Source: Burkholderiales bacterium
Lineage (GTDB): Bacteria > Pseudomonadota > Gammaproteobacteria > Burkholderiales > Burkholderiaceae_C
Assembly (NCBI GenBank): GCA_947462065.1
Contig: CANHNO010000004.1
Location: 1 to 41,395 of the forward strand
Direction of reading: 5' to 3'
Length of the DNA stretch: 41,395 nt
Shown one piece after another: positions 1-9,000 of the stretch (position 1 is the stretch's first letter; each line of letters begins with the position of its first letter). Position numbers and translations under genes: made by a program. Below the pieces are notes generated by a model, which saw nothing but the letters and a program-made list of their open reading frames with translations, was not told where the DNA came from and searched no databases.

Positions 1-1641
1 GAACTTGTAGCCGCGGCGGTATTCGAACTTGTCGACCGCCTTCATCAGGCCGATGTTGCCTTCCTGGATCAGGTCGAGAAACTGCAGGCCGCGGTTGGTG
101 TACTTCTTGGCGATGGAGATGACCAGCCGCAGGTTGGCCTCGATCATTTCCTTCTTGGCATCGCGCGAAGACTTCTCGCCCTCGTTCATGCGCTTGTTGA
201 TCTTTTTCAAATCGTCGAGCGGTACGACAGCGCGGGCCTGCTGGTCGGTCAGCTTCTTCTGAAGTTCCTGCACGGGGGGCAGATTGCGCGCCAGCACGGC
301 GCTATAGGGCTTGTTGGCGGCGATCTCTTTTTCTGCCCACTTCAGATTCAGCAGGTTCGGCGGGAAATGCTTGATGAAGTGATCCTGCGGCATGCCGCAC
401 TTGTCGACCAGGATCTTGCGCAGCTCACGCTCGTAGCGGCGCACATCGTCCACCTGCGAACGCAGGATTGCGCACAGCTTTTCGATTGTCTTGACGGTGA
501 AGCGGATCGTCATCAGCTCGGCGCTGATGGCCTGCTGCGCCTTGCTGTAGGCGGGCGATTGATAGCCCTCCTTCTCGAAGGCCTTGCGCATCTTGTCGAA
601 GTTGATGCGCAGGTTGGCAAACTTCGCCAGCGCCTGGGTCTTCAACTCTTCAAGCTTCTTGGTCAGCGCCTTGCTGCCGCCGTTGCCATCGTCATCGTCT
701 TCTTCGTCGAAGAAGTCAACGTCTTCCTCGGCTACATAGTCGTCTGCTTCGCCTTCCGAGACGAAGCCATCGACCACTTCGGAGATCGTCATTTCGCCAG
801 CGCCGATGCGGTCGGCATAGGCGAGGATCTCGGCGATCGTCGTCGGCGAGGCGCTGATGGCCAGCATCATGGACTGCAGACCACCTTCGATGCGCTTGGC
901 GATTTCGATCTCGCCTTCACGGGTCAGCAGTTCGACCGTGCCCATCTCGCGCATGTACATGCGCACCGGGTCGGTGGTGCGACCGAACTCGGAGTCGACG
1001 GTGGACAGCGCCGCCTCGGCTGCTTCCTCGGCCTCTTCCTCGGTCGCGGTGGTGGTGCCGCCGCCGGCAATCAGCAGCGTTGCTGCATCCGGAGCCTGTT
1101 CATAGACCGCTATGCCCATGTCGTTGAGCATCGACACGATGGCTTCGAGAATTTCGTTGTCGACCAGCTTTTCCGGCAAATGGTCGTTGATTTCCTGGTG
1201 TGTCAGGAAACCACGCGTCTTGCCCATCTTGATGAGCGTCTTCAGCTCCTGGCGACGTTTGGCGACTTCCTCTTCGGTCAGCGCCGTCTCGTCGAGACCG
1301 AACTCGCGCATCAGCGCGCGCTCCTTGGCGCGCGAGACCTTCATGCGTAGCGGTTTGGCCTTGGCTTTCTCGGCGTCGTCAACCGCCTCGACTTCAGGCT
1401 CGCCTTCAAGGTCGCCTTCGATGTCAGAGAAGTCTTCCTCGACCAGCTCAGCTTTTTTAGCCTTTGCGTCGGCCTTCGCAGGCTTGCGGCTTTTTTTGGC
1501 CTTGTCGTCAGCTGCACCGGTCTTGGACGCTGCAGGCTGCTTGACTGCAGCAACCTTTTTGTCACCGGATTTCTCTGTGGCAGCCTTTGCAGGGGTGGCC
1601 GGTTTGCCAGCCGCCGTCGGCGCGCTTTTCTTTGCAGTCAT
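1..1641 (-). CDS. rpoD: RNA polymerase primary sigma factor RpoD (sigma-70), 3' end cut off by window
   Basis: Principal sigma factor, which directs RNA polymerase to housekeeping promoters. The frame is open from ATG at 1641 to base 1 without a stop (547 codons), so the C-terminal part is outside the window. The first ~95 residues are Lys/Ala-rich and acidic, as in other betaproteobacterial RpoD proteins. Region 1.2 is visible as [16 protein letters not shown], followed by an acidic stretch in the non-conserved region ([10 protein letters not shown]). Regions 2.1-2.2 are visible as [14 protein letters not shown] and [20 protein letters not shown]. The frame ends at EYRRGYKF, just before region 2.3/2.4, so the -10 and -35 recognition parts (2.4, 4.2) are missing. 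It lies downstream of dnaG on the same strand, the classical macromolecular-synthesis order, separated by 273 bp that contain a possible internal promoter. Confidence 0.97.
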   Translation of the reverse strand, partial: MTAKKSAPTAAGKPATPAKAATEKSGDKKVAAVKQPAASKTGAADDKAKKSRKPAKADAKAKKAELVEEDFSDIEGDLEGEPEVEAVDDAEKAKAKPLRMKVSRAKERALMREFGLDETALTEEEVAKRRQELKTLIKMGKTRGFLTHQEINDHLPEKLVDNEILEAIVSMLNDMGIAVYEQAPDAATLLIAGGGTTTATEEEAEEAAEAALSTVDSEFGRTTDPVRMYMREMGTVELLTREGEIEIAKRIEGGLQSMMLAISASPTTIAEILAYADRIGAGEMTISEVVDGFVSEGEADDYVAEEDVDFFDEEDDDDGNGGSKALTKKLEELKTQALAKFANLRINFDKMRKAFEKEGYQSPAYSKAQQAISAELMTIRFTVKTIEKLCAILRSQVDDVRRYERELRKILVDKCGMPQDHFIKHFPPNLLNLKWAEKEIAANKPYSAVLARNLPPVQELQKKLTDQQARAVVPLDDLKKINKRMNEGEKSSRDAKKEMIEANLRLVISIAKKYTNRGLQFLDLIQEGNIGLMKAVDKFEYRRGYKF

Positions 1642-1851
1642 GCAATTCCTAAATGGGGCGGAAAAACACCGCCATGGTCTCTACAGATGGAGTCAAACGC
1701 GTAGTTCGACAAGCTCGGCATTCAGCGAATTGAAGTCACAACCCACCGACCATGTCGCCGGAATACCTCGGCAATCACGCCCGTAACTGGGTTGTCAGGG
1801 TGAATGCTGCCGCAGTCGCTGAGAAATGCAGCGATTTCAGCGCAGCTGAGG

Positions 1852-1857
1852 ATTATA
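1852..1857 (-). promoter_or_regulatory. Candidate -10 element of an internal rpoD promoter
   Basis: On the minus strand these bases read TATAAT, a perfect sigma-70 -10 hexamer, in the 273-bp gap between dnaG and rpoD and about 210 bp upstream of the rpoD start. No good -35 lies at 16-18 bp spacing (CGTCAA or GTCAAT). This suggests rpoD has its own promoter besides read-through from dnaG. Apart from this hexamer I see nothing in the gap. Confidence 0.4.
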
Positions 1858-1914
1858 CCAATTTGCAAGCTCGATTGACGGTCTGGCTAGGCTCTCCGCG
1901 AGGCGCGGCGTGTC

Positions 1915-3756
1915 CTAGATGGGCTGAGGCGGGGCCTTTGTCAACATGGCTTTCAGGCGCGCTCGGCTGTGCATCAAGGCGGCACTGCGCGCCTGGATGT
2001 CTGGCGACATCAGGCCCGATTCGAACAGCAGTTTGAGCTCATGATCGACCTCCTGCAATCGCAGCTGATCTAGCAGCAGATCCATCTGCAGTTTGAGGTC
2101 TGTCTGCGTCTCCGGAGTGTGAAATCGGGCGATCCGATCGAGCGTGTCCCGGGCACGCTCGTCGTCCCCTACGCAGCGAGCGATCTCATCGTGCAACGCC
2201 GCGGAATTCATCGGTCCATGGTCGTGCAGGGAACGCTCGACACAAGCGAACAGCGTGGCATAGGGCTCGGTCTGGTCGGCCAGCAGGTTGTGCGCATCGC
2301 CATCGAGCTCCCACCACAGTTCAGCGCGATGCAGCATCAGCCACAAGACGCGATCCAGTTGGTTCGCCATGCCCTGGCGCGCGGCCCGCACCAATCGTCG
2401 AGGCGGCGTTGCAATAGCGTCCCCAGCACTTGATCGAGCTTTCGGCCTTCCGGCCTGCCAAAGGGTAGTCAGTTCGCTGGCTTCCAGCGTGGCGATGCTG
2501 GCCAGTTCGCCGAGCAACTGACGCTTCAAGGCGCCGTCGGGCAGCGCTGCCCAGAGCGGACGTGCGATCGCGAGAAAGCGTGCTCGGCCTTCCGCCGCAG
2601 CCATGTCGCAGCCTTCCTGTGCGACGGCGACCAACTGGCGCGACAGCGGCACTGCTTGCGCAATGCAGCGCCTGAAATCCTCAGTGCCGTGCTCTCGCAC
2701 ATAGGAGTCGGGGTCGTGCTCAGCAGGAAGAAACAGATAGCGGATGCTGCGCACATCTGTCGCATGGGGCAATGCAGCCTCCAGCGCGCGACCGGCTGCA
2801 CGCCGTCCTGCTGCGTCGCCGTCGAAACTGAACACCACCGCATCGGTAAAACGGAACAGCTTTTGCACATGCTCGGCGGTGCAGGCGGTACCAAGGGTTG
2901 CGACTGCGTTTGGGAAGCCCAACTGGGCCAGTGCTACCACGTCCATGTAGCCCTCGACGACCAGCACGAAGCCATGCTGGCGGATGGCGGTCCTCGCCTC
3001 GAAGAGCCCGTACAACTCGCGGCCCTTGCTGAAAACTGGAGTCTCGGGTGAATTCAGGTACTTCGGCTCGCCGCGGTCCAGCACTCGCCCGCCGAAGCCA
3101 ATCACATCGCCTTGCACGGAGCGGATCGGGAACATGATGCGGTCGCGGAAGCGGTCGTAGCGCTTCCCATCCGCAGAGGGATCTTCGGCCTCGTGGGCGA
3201 TTACCAGGCCGCTCTCCTCAAGCAGCGGGTCGTCATACCGTGGAAAGGCGCTAGCCAGCGCGCGCCAGCCGTCAGGCGCGTAGCCAATCGCGAAACGCGC
3301 GGCGATCTCGCCGCTGAGGCCGCGCTGCTTCAGGTAGGTGATCGCGCGAGGACTGGTCTTGAGTTGCTGGCGATAGTGGTGCGCTGCCTTCGCCAGCACA
3401 TCGGACAAGGTGCTCTGCCGGTCCTTGAGCTTGGCCGCGCGCTCGCGCTCTTCGGGAGTGCGATCGTCTAGCGGTACGGTCATGCCGACCTGCTGTGCCA
3501 GATCGTTGACCGCATCGACGAAGCCCATGCCGGAGTGCTCCATCAGAAACCCGATGGCGTTTCCGTGCACGCCACAGCCGAAGCAGTGATAGGTTTGGCG
3601 ACTCGGGCTGACCGCGAAGCTGGGGGACTTTTCGCCGTGGAATGGGCACAAGCCCATGTGGTTTGCGCCCGCTTTTTTCAGCGTGACGTGTCGGCCGACC
3701 ACCTCGGCGATGTCGACGCGGGAAAGCAAGTCCTGAAGGAATGAAGGCGCGATCAC
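1915..3756 (-). CDS. dnaG: DNA primase DnaG
   Basis: Synthesises RNA primers for lagging-strand replication and works with the replicative helicase DnaB. The 613-aa length is usual for the family. The N-terminal CHC2 zinc-binding domain is clear, with ligands C37, H40, C58 and C61 in CPFHGEKSPSF and YHCFGCG. The central catalytic core includes RFRDRIMFPI and the Toprim motifs VVEGYMDVVAL and FSFDGDAAGRRAAGRAL (about residues 260-320), then the PAEHDPDSYVREHG segment. The C-terminal ~150 residues are the more variable DnaB-binding part. It precedes rpoD on the same strand. The rpsU and yqeY genes that often lie upstream are absent; an H-NS-like gene is there instead. Confidence 0.96.
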   Translation of the reverse strand: MIAPSFLQDLLSRVDIAEVVGRHVTLKKAGANHMGLCPFHGEKSPSFAVSPSRQTYHCFGCGVHGNAIGFLMEHSGMGFVDAVNDLAQQVGMTVPLDDRTPEERERAAKLKDRQSTLSDVLAKAAHHYRQQLKTSPRAITYLKQRGLSGEIAARFAIGYAPDGWRALASAFPRYDDPLLEESGLVIAHEAEDPSADGKRYDRFRDRIMFPIRSVQGDVIGFGGRVLDRGEPKYLNSPETPVFSKGRELYGLFEARTAIRQHGFVLVVEGYMDVVALAQLGFPNAVATLGTACTAEHVQKLFRFTDAVVFSFDGDAAGRRAAGRALEAALPHATDVRSIRYLFLPAEHDPDSYVREHGTEDFRRCIAQAVPLSRQLVAVAQEGCDMAAAEGRARFLAIARPLWAALPDGALKRQLLGELASIATLEASELTTLWQAGRPKARSSAGDAIATPPRRLVRAARQGMANQLDRVLWLMLHRAELWWELDGDAHNLLADQTEPYATLFACVERSLHDHGPMNSAALHDEIARCVGDDERARDTLDRIARFHTPETQTDLKLQMDLLLDQLRLQEVDHELKLLFESGLMSPDIQARSAALMHSRARLKAMLTKAPPQPI

Positions 3757-3876
3757 GCCTTCAGTTTAGCGGCGGCCTTCCGTGCAGTGACGGCCGGCAC
3801 CCATCTGCTCTGGCGATGTCAATCGTCTGCATCTGTAGTCTGGCCGGAGAGTGGCAGCCATGGGGCTGCGCTTGAA

Positions 3877-4185
3877 TCAAACCGCGAAATCGCTGAGTTG
3901 ACGGCCCGAGGCCAGAGCAGCTTTCAGCCATTTTGGCTGCAAGCCGCGGCCACTCCAGGATTCGCCGGTGGCAGAGTTACGGTACTTCGCGGCGACCTTG
4001 CCACCCTTGGCGGCGCTCGGTGCACGCGTGGATGACTTCACCGAGATATCGGCAATGGTCAGGCCGTATTCCTGCATCAGACTCTTGACTTGTGCAATCG
4101 CGTTGGCAAGTTCTTCCTTGCGCGTCGACTCGATCACTTTGTCCAATTCTGCTTTTTGATTCAGCAATTCTTTCAGCGTCGACAT
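3877..4185 (-). CDS. H-NS family nucleoid protein (short BpH3/Bv3F type)
   Basis: A 102-aa DNA-binding protein of the H-NS family. Residues 1-45 are a charged, heptad-like helix for oligomerisation (MSTLKELLNQKAELDKVIES). The C-terminus carries the family DNA-binding core KYRNSATGESWSGRGLQPKW. A basic Lys/Ala-rich linker (about 50-68) joins them. Such proteins bind AT-rich DNA and silence genes. The next gene on this strand is dnaG, 120 bp away. The DNA just upstream is clearly more AT-rich than the rest of the window, as expected if the gene is autoregulated. Which paralogue it is cannot be told from this window. Confidence 0.93.
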   Translation of the reverse strand: MSTLKELLNQKAELDKVIESTRKEELANAIAQVKSLMQEYGLTIADISVKSSTRAPSAAKGGKVAAKYRNSATGESWSGRGLQPKWLKAALASGRQLSDFAV

Positions 4186-4242
4186 GAGCTTTCCTTCGAA
4201 CGTAGATGAAATGGGGCACCTGCTTAACAGTCAGGCGATCTG

Positions 4243-4268
4243 AGTATACAAAATATGTGCTACGTCAA
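4243..4268 (-). promoter_or_regulatory. Possible promoter of the H-NS-like gene
   Basis: On the minus strand this reads TTGACG (4268-4263), 14 bases, then TATACT (4248-4243). Both hexamers are close to consensus, but the 14-bp spacer is shorter than the usual 16-18, so the pair may not act together. It lies about 60 bp upstream of the H-NS start inside an AT-rich stretch (about 4240-4360). Confidence 0.3.
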
Positions 4269-4359
4269 ACCGGCGAGCCATTAATCAATGTGAATCAGAA
4301 CGCAAGAAGAACGCAAGCCACTTTGATTTCATGCGTAAATCGACTTCACAGAGAAATAC

Positions 4360-4632
4360 TCATGCTGACGGTGGGACGTAACCGGCCACCTGTTCCGCAC
4401 CGCTGCCGAAAAAGAAATTCTCCATCTGTCGTGCCAAATATTGACGAGACCGCAGGTCGGCCAGATTCAAACGGTTTTCGTTGACCAGCATCGTCTGGTG
4501 TTTCATCCAGAGAGCCCAGGCTTCTTTGCTGACCTCGTTGTAAATCCGCTTGCCGAGTTCGCCAGGGTAAGGCGAGTAGTCGAGCCCCTCGCCGACCTTC
4601 TTCAGATGAATGCAATTGACAGTGCGTGCCAT
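4360..4632 (-). CDS. yggX: Probable Fe(2+)-trafficking protein YggX
   Basis: A 90-aa cytoplasmic protein that in enteric bacteria protects Fe-S clusters and is linked to iron trafficking and oxidative-stress resistance. The family start [19 protein letters not shown] with the conserved Cys7 is present, followed by the typical [19 protein letters not shown] and [18 protein letters not shown] segments, and FFFGSG near the C-terminus. Full length for the family. It lies between argA (upstream, gap of 66 bp on the same strand) and the H-NS-like gene. No MutY gene, its partner in E. coli, is nearby. Confidence 0.95.
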   Translation of the reverse strand: MARTVNCIHLKKVGEGLDYSPYPGELGKRIYNEVSKEAWALWMKHQTMLVNENRLNLADLRSRQYLARQMENFFFGSGAEQVAGYVPPSA

Positions 4633-4698
4633 GGGGATGTCTCCGATCAGGACGTTCGATGAATGAGCCGCATGAGGCGGCGAGCAAGATGGCTGTGA

Positions 4699-6039
4699 TC
4701 AGGCCAGTGTTTTCACCAGCACCTGCGAGCGCCGGTCCCAGTTGTATTTTCTTTGTCGCGCTTCGGGCAACCATTCAGGCGAGACCTGCGCGAAGCCTCG
4801 CTTGATGAACCAGTGCATCGTCCTGGTGGTCAACACGAAGATGCTCTTCAATCCCATCGCACGAGCGCGCTGCTCGATGCGTTTCAGAATCCGCTCGCCG
4901 TCGCCTTGTCCCTGTACTTCCGGCGACACCGTCAGTGCAGCCATCTCGCCAGTGTGTTTCTCTGGATAAGGGTATAGCGCCGCGCAACCGAATATCACGC
5001 CATCGTGTTCAATGACCGTGTAGAAATCGATGTCGCGTTCGATTTCGGTGCGATCCCTCTTGACCAATGTGCCGTCGTTTTCGAATGGCACGATCAACTG
5101 CAACACACCACCAATGTCGTCGGCCGTGGCCTCGCGCAGACTTTCCAATTTTTCATCCACGATCATCGTGCCCACACCATCGTGGGTGAATGATTCCATT
5201 AGCACCGAGCCATCCACAGAAAACGGAATGATGTGAACGCGCACGACACCGTTGCGGCTGGCTTTCACTGCATGCTGCAAATAGAAAGCGGTATCGGTGG
5301 GCTGCTGAGGATTGGGCAGAGCTGCCAACAGTTTCTCGGCGTCGGCGAGCGCCAGTTCCTCATCGATCGCGCTCTCAGGATCGGTGATATCCAGAGGTAT
5401 GCCCTTGACCTCGGTGACGTAGATCAGCTTGTCGGCCTGCAGTGAAATTGCGGCACTCGCGGCGACGTCTTCCATGCTCAGGTTGAAGGCCTCACCAGTG
5501 GGTGAAAAACCGAAGGGCGAAAGCATCACCAGAGCGCCAAAGTCGACGGCGCGGCGGATGCCGACTGCATCGATCTTGCGCACCAGCCCTGTGTGCTGGA
5601 AGTCCACGCCGTCGATCACACCGACCGGCTTGGCGGTGATGAAGTTGCCCGACACCACACGGATCTGGCTGCCTGCCATGGGCGTGTTGGGCAACCCTTG
5701 CGAGAACGCTGCCTCGATCTCGTAGCGCAGTTGCCCGGCCGCCTCCTGTGCGCAGTCCAGAGCGATCGCGTCGGTGACGCGCATGCCGTGGCTGTATTGA
5801 GAGACATGCCCTTTGGCCTTGAGCTGCTCCTCGACCTGCGGCCGAAAGCCGTGCACCAGTACGACCTTGATGCCCATCGCGTGGATCAGCGCCAGGTCCT
5901 GGGCGAAGGTGTTCAGCTTGCCCGCAGCTATCAACTCACCGGCGATTGCGACGACAAAGGTCTTGCTGCGGTGTGCATGGATGTACGGCGCGACCGAGCG
6001 GAACCACGGTACGAACGTGTGAGGGAAAACCAGGCTCAT
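4699..6039 (-). CDS. argA: N-acetylglutamate synthase (amino-acid N-acetyltransferase) ArgA
   Basis: First step of arginine biosynthesis: acetyl-CoA plus glutamate gives N-acetylglutamate. The 446-aa protein has the classical two-domain build. An amino-acid-kinase-like regulatory domain (about 1-290) shows VVAIAGELIAAGKL, VVLVHGFRPQVEEQL and the later KLIYVTEVKGI. A GNAT acetyltransferase domain follows (about 300-446), with GEMAALTVSPEVQGQGDGERIL as its acetyl-CoA loop. I chose ATG at 6039 (MSLVFPHTFVPWFRSVAPYI) because the family begins here; the frame stays open further upstream, but that stretch is low-complexity and overlaps hrpA. The gene is divergent from hrpA with only 42 bp between the starts. 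Confidence 0.95.
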   Translation of the reverse strand: MSLVFPHTFVPWFRSVAPYIHAHRSKTFVVAIAGELIAAGKLNTFAQDLALIHAMGIKVVLVHGFRPQVEEQLKAKGHVSQYSHGMRVTDAIALDCAQEAAGQLRYEIEAAFSQGLPNTPMAGSQIRVVSGNFITAKPVGVIDGVDFQHTGLVRKIDAVGIRRAVDFGALVMLSPFGFSPTGEAFNLSMEDVAASAAISLQADKLIYVTEVKGIPLDITDPESAIDEELALADAEKLLAALPNPQQPTDTAFYLQHAVKASRNGVVRVHIIPFSVDGSVLMESFTHDGVGTMIVDEKLESLREATADDIGGVLQLIVPFENDGTLVKRDRTEIERDIDFYTVIEHDGVIFGCAALYPYPEKHTGEMAALTVSPEVQGQGDGERILKRIEQRARAMGLKSIFVLTTRTMHWFIKRGFAQVSPEWLPEARQRKYNWDRRSQVLVKTLA

Positions 6040-6081
6040 CGTTGCGCTTTGAAATAATGCCCGATTTTGCATGAAGGCCCG

Positions 6082-9000
6082 ATGACGTCTGCCCCGCGAG
6101 CCCGCCCGACGCCCCGCTTTGCGCCCCGTGCGAATGCGACGCCCGCGAACCCGATTCCTGAGATCACCTTTGGCGACACGCTGCCGGTCTCGGCACGGCG
6201 TGATGACATCGCGACGGCTATTGCGGCGCATCAGGTCGTCATAGTCTGCGGTGAGACTGGCTCGGGCAAAACCACCCAACTGCCGAAGATTGCTCTCACC
6301 CTCGGCCGCGGTCGTGGTGCCGGCGGCCGCGGCCTGATCGGCCACACGCAACCGCGCCGCATCGCGGCGTCCAGCGTGGCCACGCGCATTGCGCAGGAGC
6401 TGAATTCGCCGTTGGGCGAGATCGTTGGCTTCAAGGTAAGGTTCCATGATCGGCTGTCGCCCGGCGCCAGCGTCAAGCTGATGACCGACGGCATCCTGCT
6501 GGCCGAGACGCAGACCGATCCGCTGCTGCGCGCCTACGACACGCTGATCATCGATGAGGCGCACGAACGCAGCCTGAACATTGACTTCCTGCTCGGTTAC
6601 CTACGGCAGTTGCTCCCGCGGCGGCCAGATCTGAAGGTGATCGTGACCTCGGCCACCATCGATGCGGATCGTTTCGCGCAGCATTTCGCCAATCAGAACG
6701 GCCCTGCGCCGGTGATCCAGGTATCGGGTCGGTTGTTCCCGGTCGAGCAGCGCTGGCGTCCGTTCGAAGACAGCCGTGAATACGGCCTGAACCAGGCGAT
6801 CGCGGATGCCGTCGACGAACTGTGGATGAGCGGCGCTGCAGGATCCAGCGGCGACGTGCTGGTATTCCTGCCCGGTGAACGCGAGATCCGCGATGCGGCA
6901 GATCATCTGCGGCGTCACCATCCGCCCGGCGTCGAAGTGGTGCCGTTGTTCGCGCGGCTCAGTCAGCTGGAACAGGATCATGTCTTTGAGCCTCACAGTG
7001 CGCGGCGCATCGTGCTCGCGACGAATGTGGCCGAAACCTCGCTGACGGTGCCCGGTATCCAGTACGTGATCGATGCCGGCACGGCGCGCGTCAAGCGCTA
7101 CAGCTACCGCAACAAGGTCGAGCAACTGCAGATCGAACCGACCAGCCAGGCTGCGGCCAACCAGCGCGCGGGTCGCTGCGGTCGAGTCAGCAATGGCATC
7201 TGCATCCGGCTTTACGACGAGAAGGACTTCGCTGGGCGGCCGAAATTCACCGATCCGGAGATCATGCGGTCCTCTCTGGCCGGCGTGATCCTGCGGATGA
7301 AGTCCCTGAGCCTGGGGCTGGTCGAGGACTTCCCGTTCATCGAACCGCCGCCGCGCCGCGCGATCGCTGACGGCTACCAGTTGCTGGCCGAACTCGGTGC
7401 CGTCGACGACCGCAACGAGCTGACGTCCATTGGCCGGGAGCTGGCGCGTCTGCCGCTGGATCCCCGCGTGGGCCGGATGATCCTGGAGGCGCGCGCCCGC
7501 CAGGCCCTCGCCGAGGTGCTGGTCGTCGCCAGTGCGATGAGCGTGCAGGACGTGCGCGACCGGCCACTGGAAGCGCAGCAGGCTGCCGACACGGCGCACA
7601 AGCAGTTCGACGATGAGCGCTCGGAGTTTCTTGGCACGCTGAAGCTGTGGAAGTGGCTAGAAACCTCGCGTGGCGTAGTTCTCGGTGAAGCACAGCCCGA
7701 ACACAAGCTCAGCGTGCGCAAGCAGGAGCAGCTGCTGCGAGAGCATTTCATATCGCCTCGCCGGGTACGCGAGTGGCGCGACATCCATTCGCAATTGCTT
7801 ACGGTCGTTGCAGAGAACGGCTGGCGACTTAATGCATCACCGGCCACCTACGAGCAGCTGCACTTGTCGCTGTTGGCTGGATTGCTGGGCAACATCGGTG
7901 TGAAGAGCGACGAGGACGAGTGGTACCTCGGCGCACGCAGCATCCGCTTTTATCGCCATCCGGGCATCAATCTGTCGAAGAAGCCCGGACGCTGGATCGT
8001 GGCTGCGGAACTCGTCGACACAACGCGGCTGTATGGCCGCGGCATCGCGGCGATCGAGCCGCAATGGCTGCCGCAGATTGCGGCGCATGTGATCAAGACC
8101 CAGTTGCTCGAACCGCACTGGGAGAAGAAGGCGGCCGAGGTCATCGCGCTGGAGCGTGCCACGCTGTACGGTATCGTGGTCTACAGCAATCGCCGCGTGA
8201 ACTTCGGTCTGCTGAACCCGGCCGAGGCGCGCGCGATCTTCATCCGCGAAGCGCTGGTCGCGGGCGAGTGGGAAACACGGCTGCCGTTTCTGGCCGCCAA
8301 CCGCAAGCTCATTGCGCAGGTCGAAGATCTCGAACACAAATCTCGCCGCCAAGACGTGCTGGTCGACGACGAACTGATTCACGCGTTCTATGACCAGCAA
8401 CTGCCCACCGAGGTTTGCAGTGGTGCGGCGCTGGAGCGGTGGTATCGCGACGAGGTCAAGCGCGAGCCCAAGCTGTTGATGCTGACGCGCGAAGAGCTGA
8501 TGCGCCACGAAGCCGCTGGCATCACCACCGCCGCATTCCCTAAGACGTTGCGCATGGGCGGTGTCGATTGCCCCGCGGTCTACCTTCACGAGCCAGGCGA
8601 CGCCAAGGACGGCGTGACAGTGACGGTGCCGATCTATGCCCTGAACCAGGTCAGTGACGAACGCTGCGAATGGCTGGTGCCGGGCATGTTGAAGGACAAG
8701 GTGCTGGCGCTGGCGAAAAGCTTGCACCAGCGGCCGCGCTCGCGGCTGGTACCTCTGCCAGACTACGTCGCTGACTTCATTGCTGACATCGACCCGGCGC
8801 ACGGTTTTGGCAGCGGCAGTCTGGTCGATGCCTTGCTGAAGCATGTACGAGGCAGGACGCAACTGGACGTTAAGCGCGGAGACTTCAAGACCGAGCAGGT
8901 ACCTGCACACCTCTTCATGAACTTCCGCGTGGTCGACGAGCATGGCCGTCAGCTCGGCACGGGCCGCAATCTGGCGACGCTGAAAGCCGAGCTTGGCAGC

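Noticed and set aside
367-1350. Long plus-strand open frame opposite rpoD
   Set aside because: The minus strand encodes an unmistakable RpoD here. The open plus frame follows from high GC at third codon positions.
3854-3869. GCAGCC/GGCTGC hairpin after the H-NS gene as a terminator
   Set aside because: The 6-bp stem has a 4-base loop but no T-run on the minus strand, and it lies in the short gap to dnaG. Too weak to call.
6040-6564. N-terminal extension of argA
   Set aside because: The frame stays open but would overlap the conserved hrpA N-terminus. It is Arg/Ala-rich low-complexity sequence, and the family starts at 6039.
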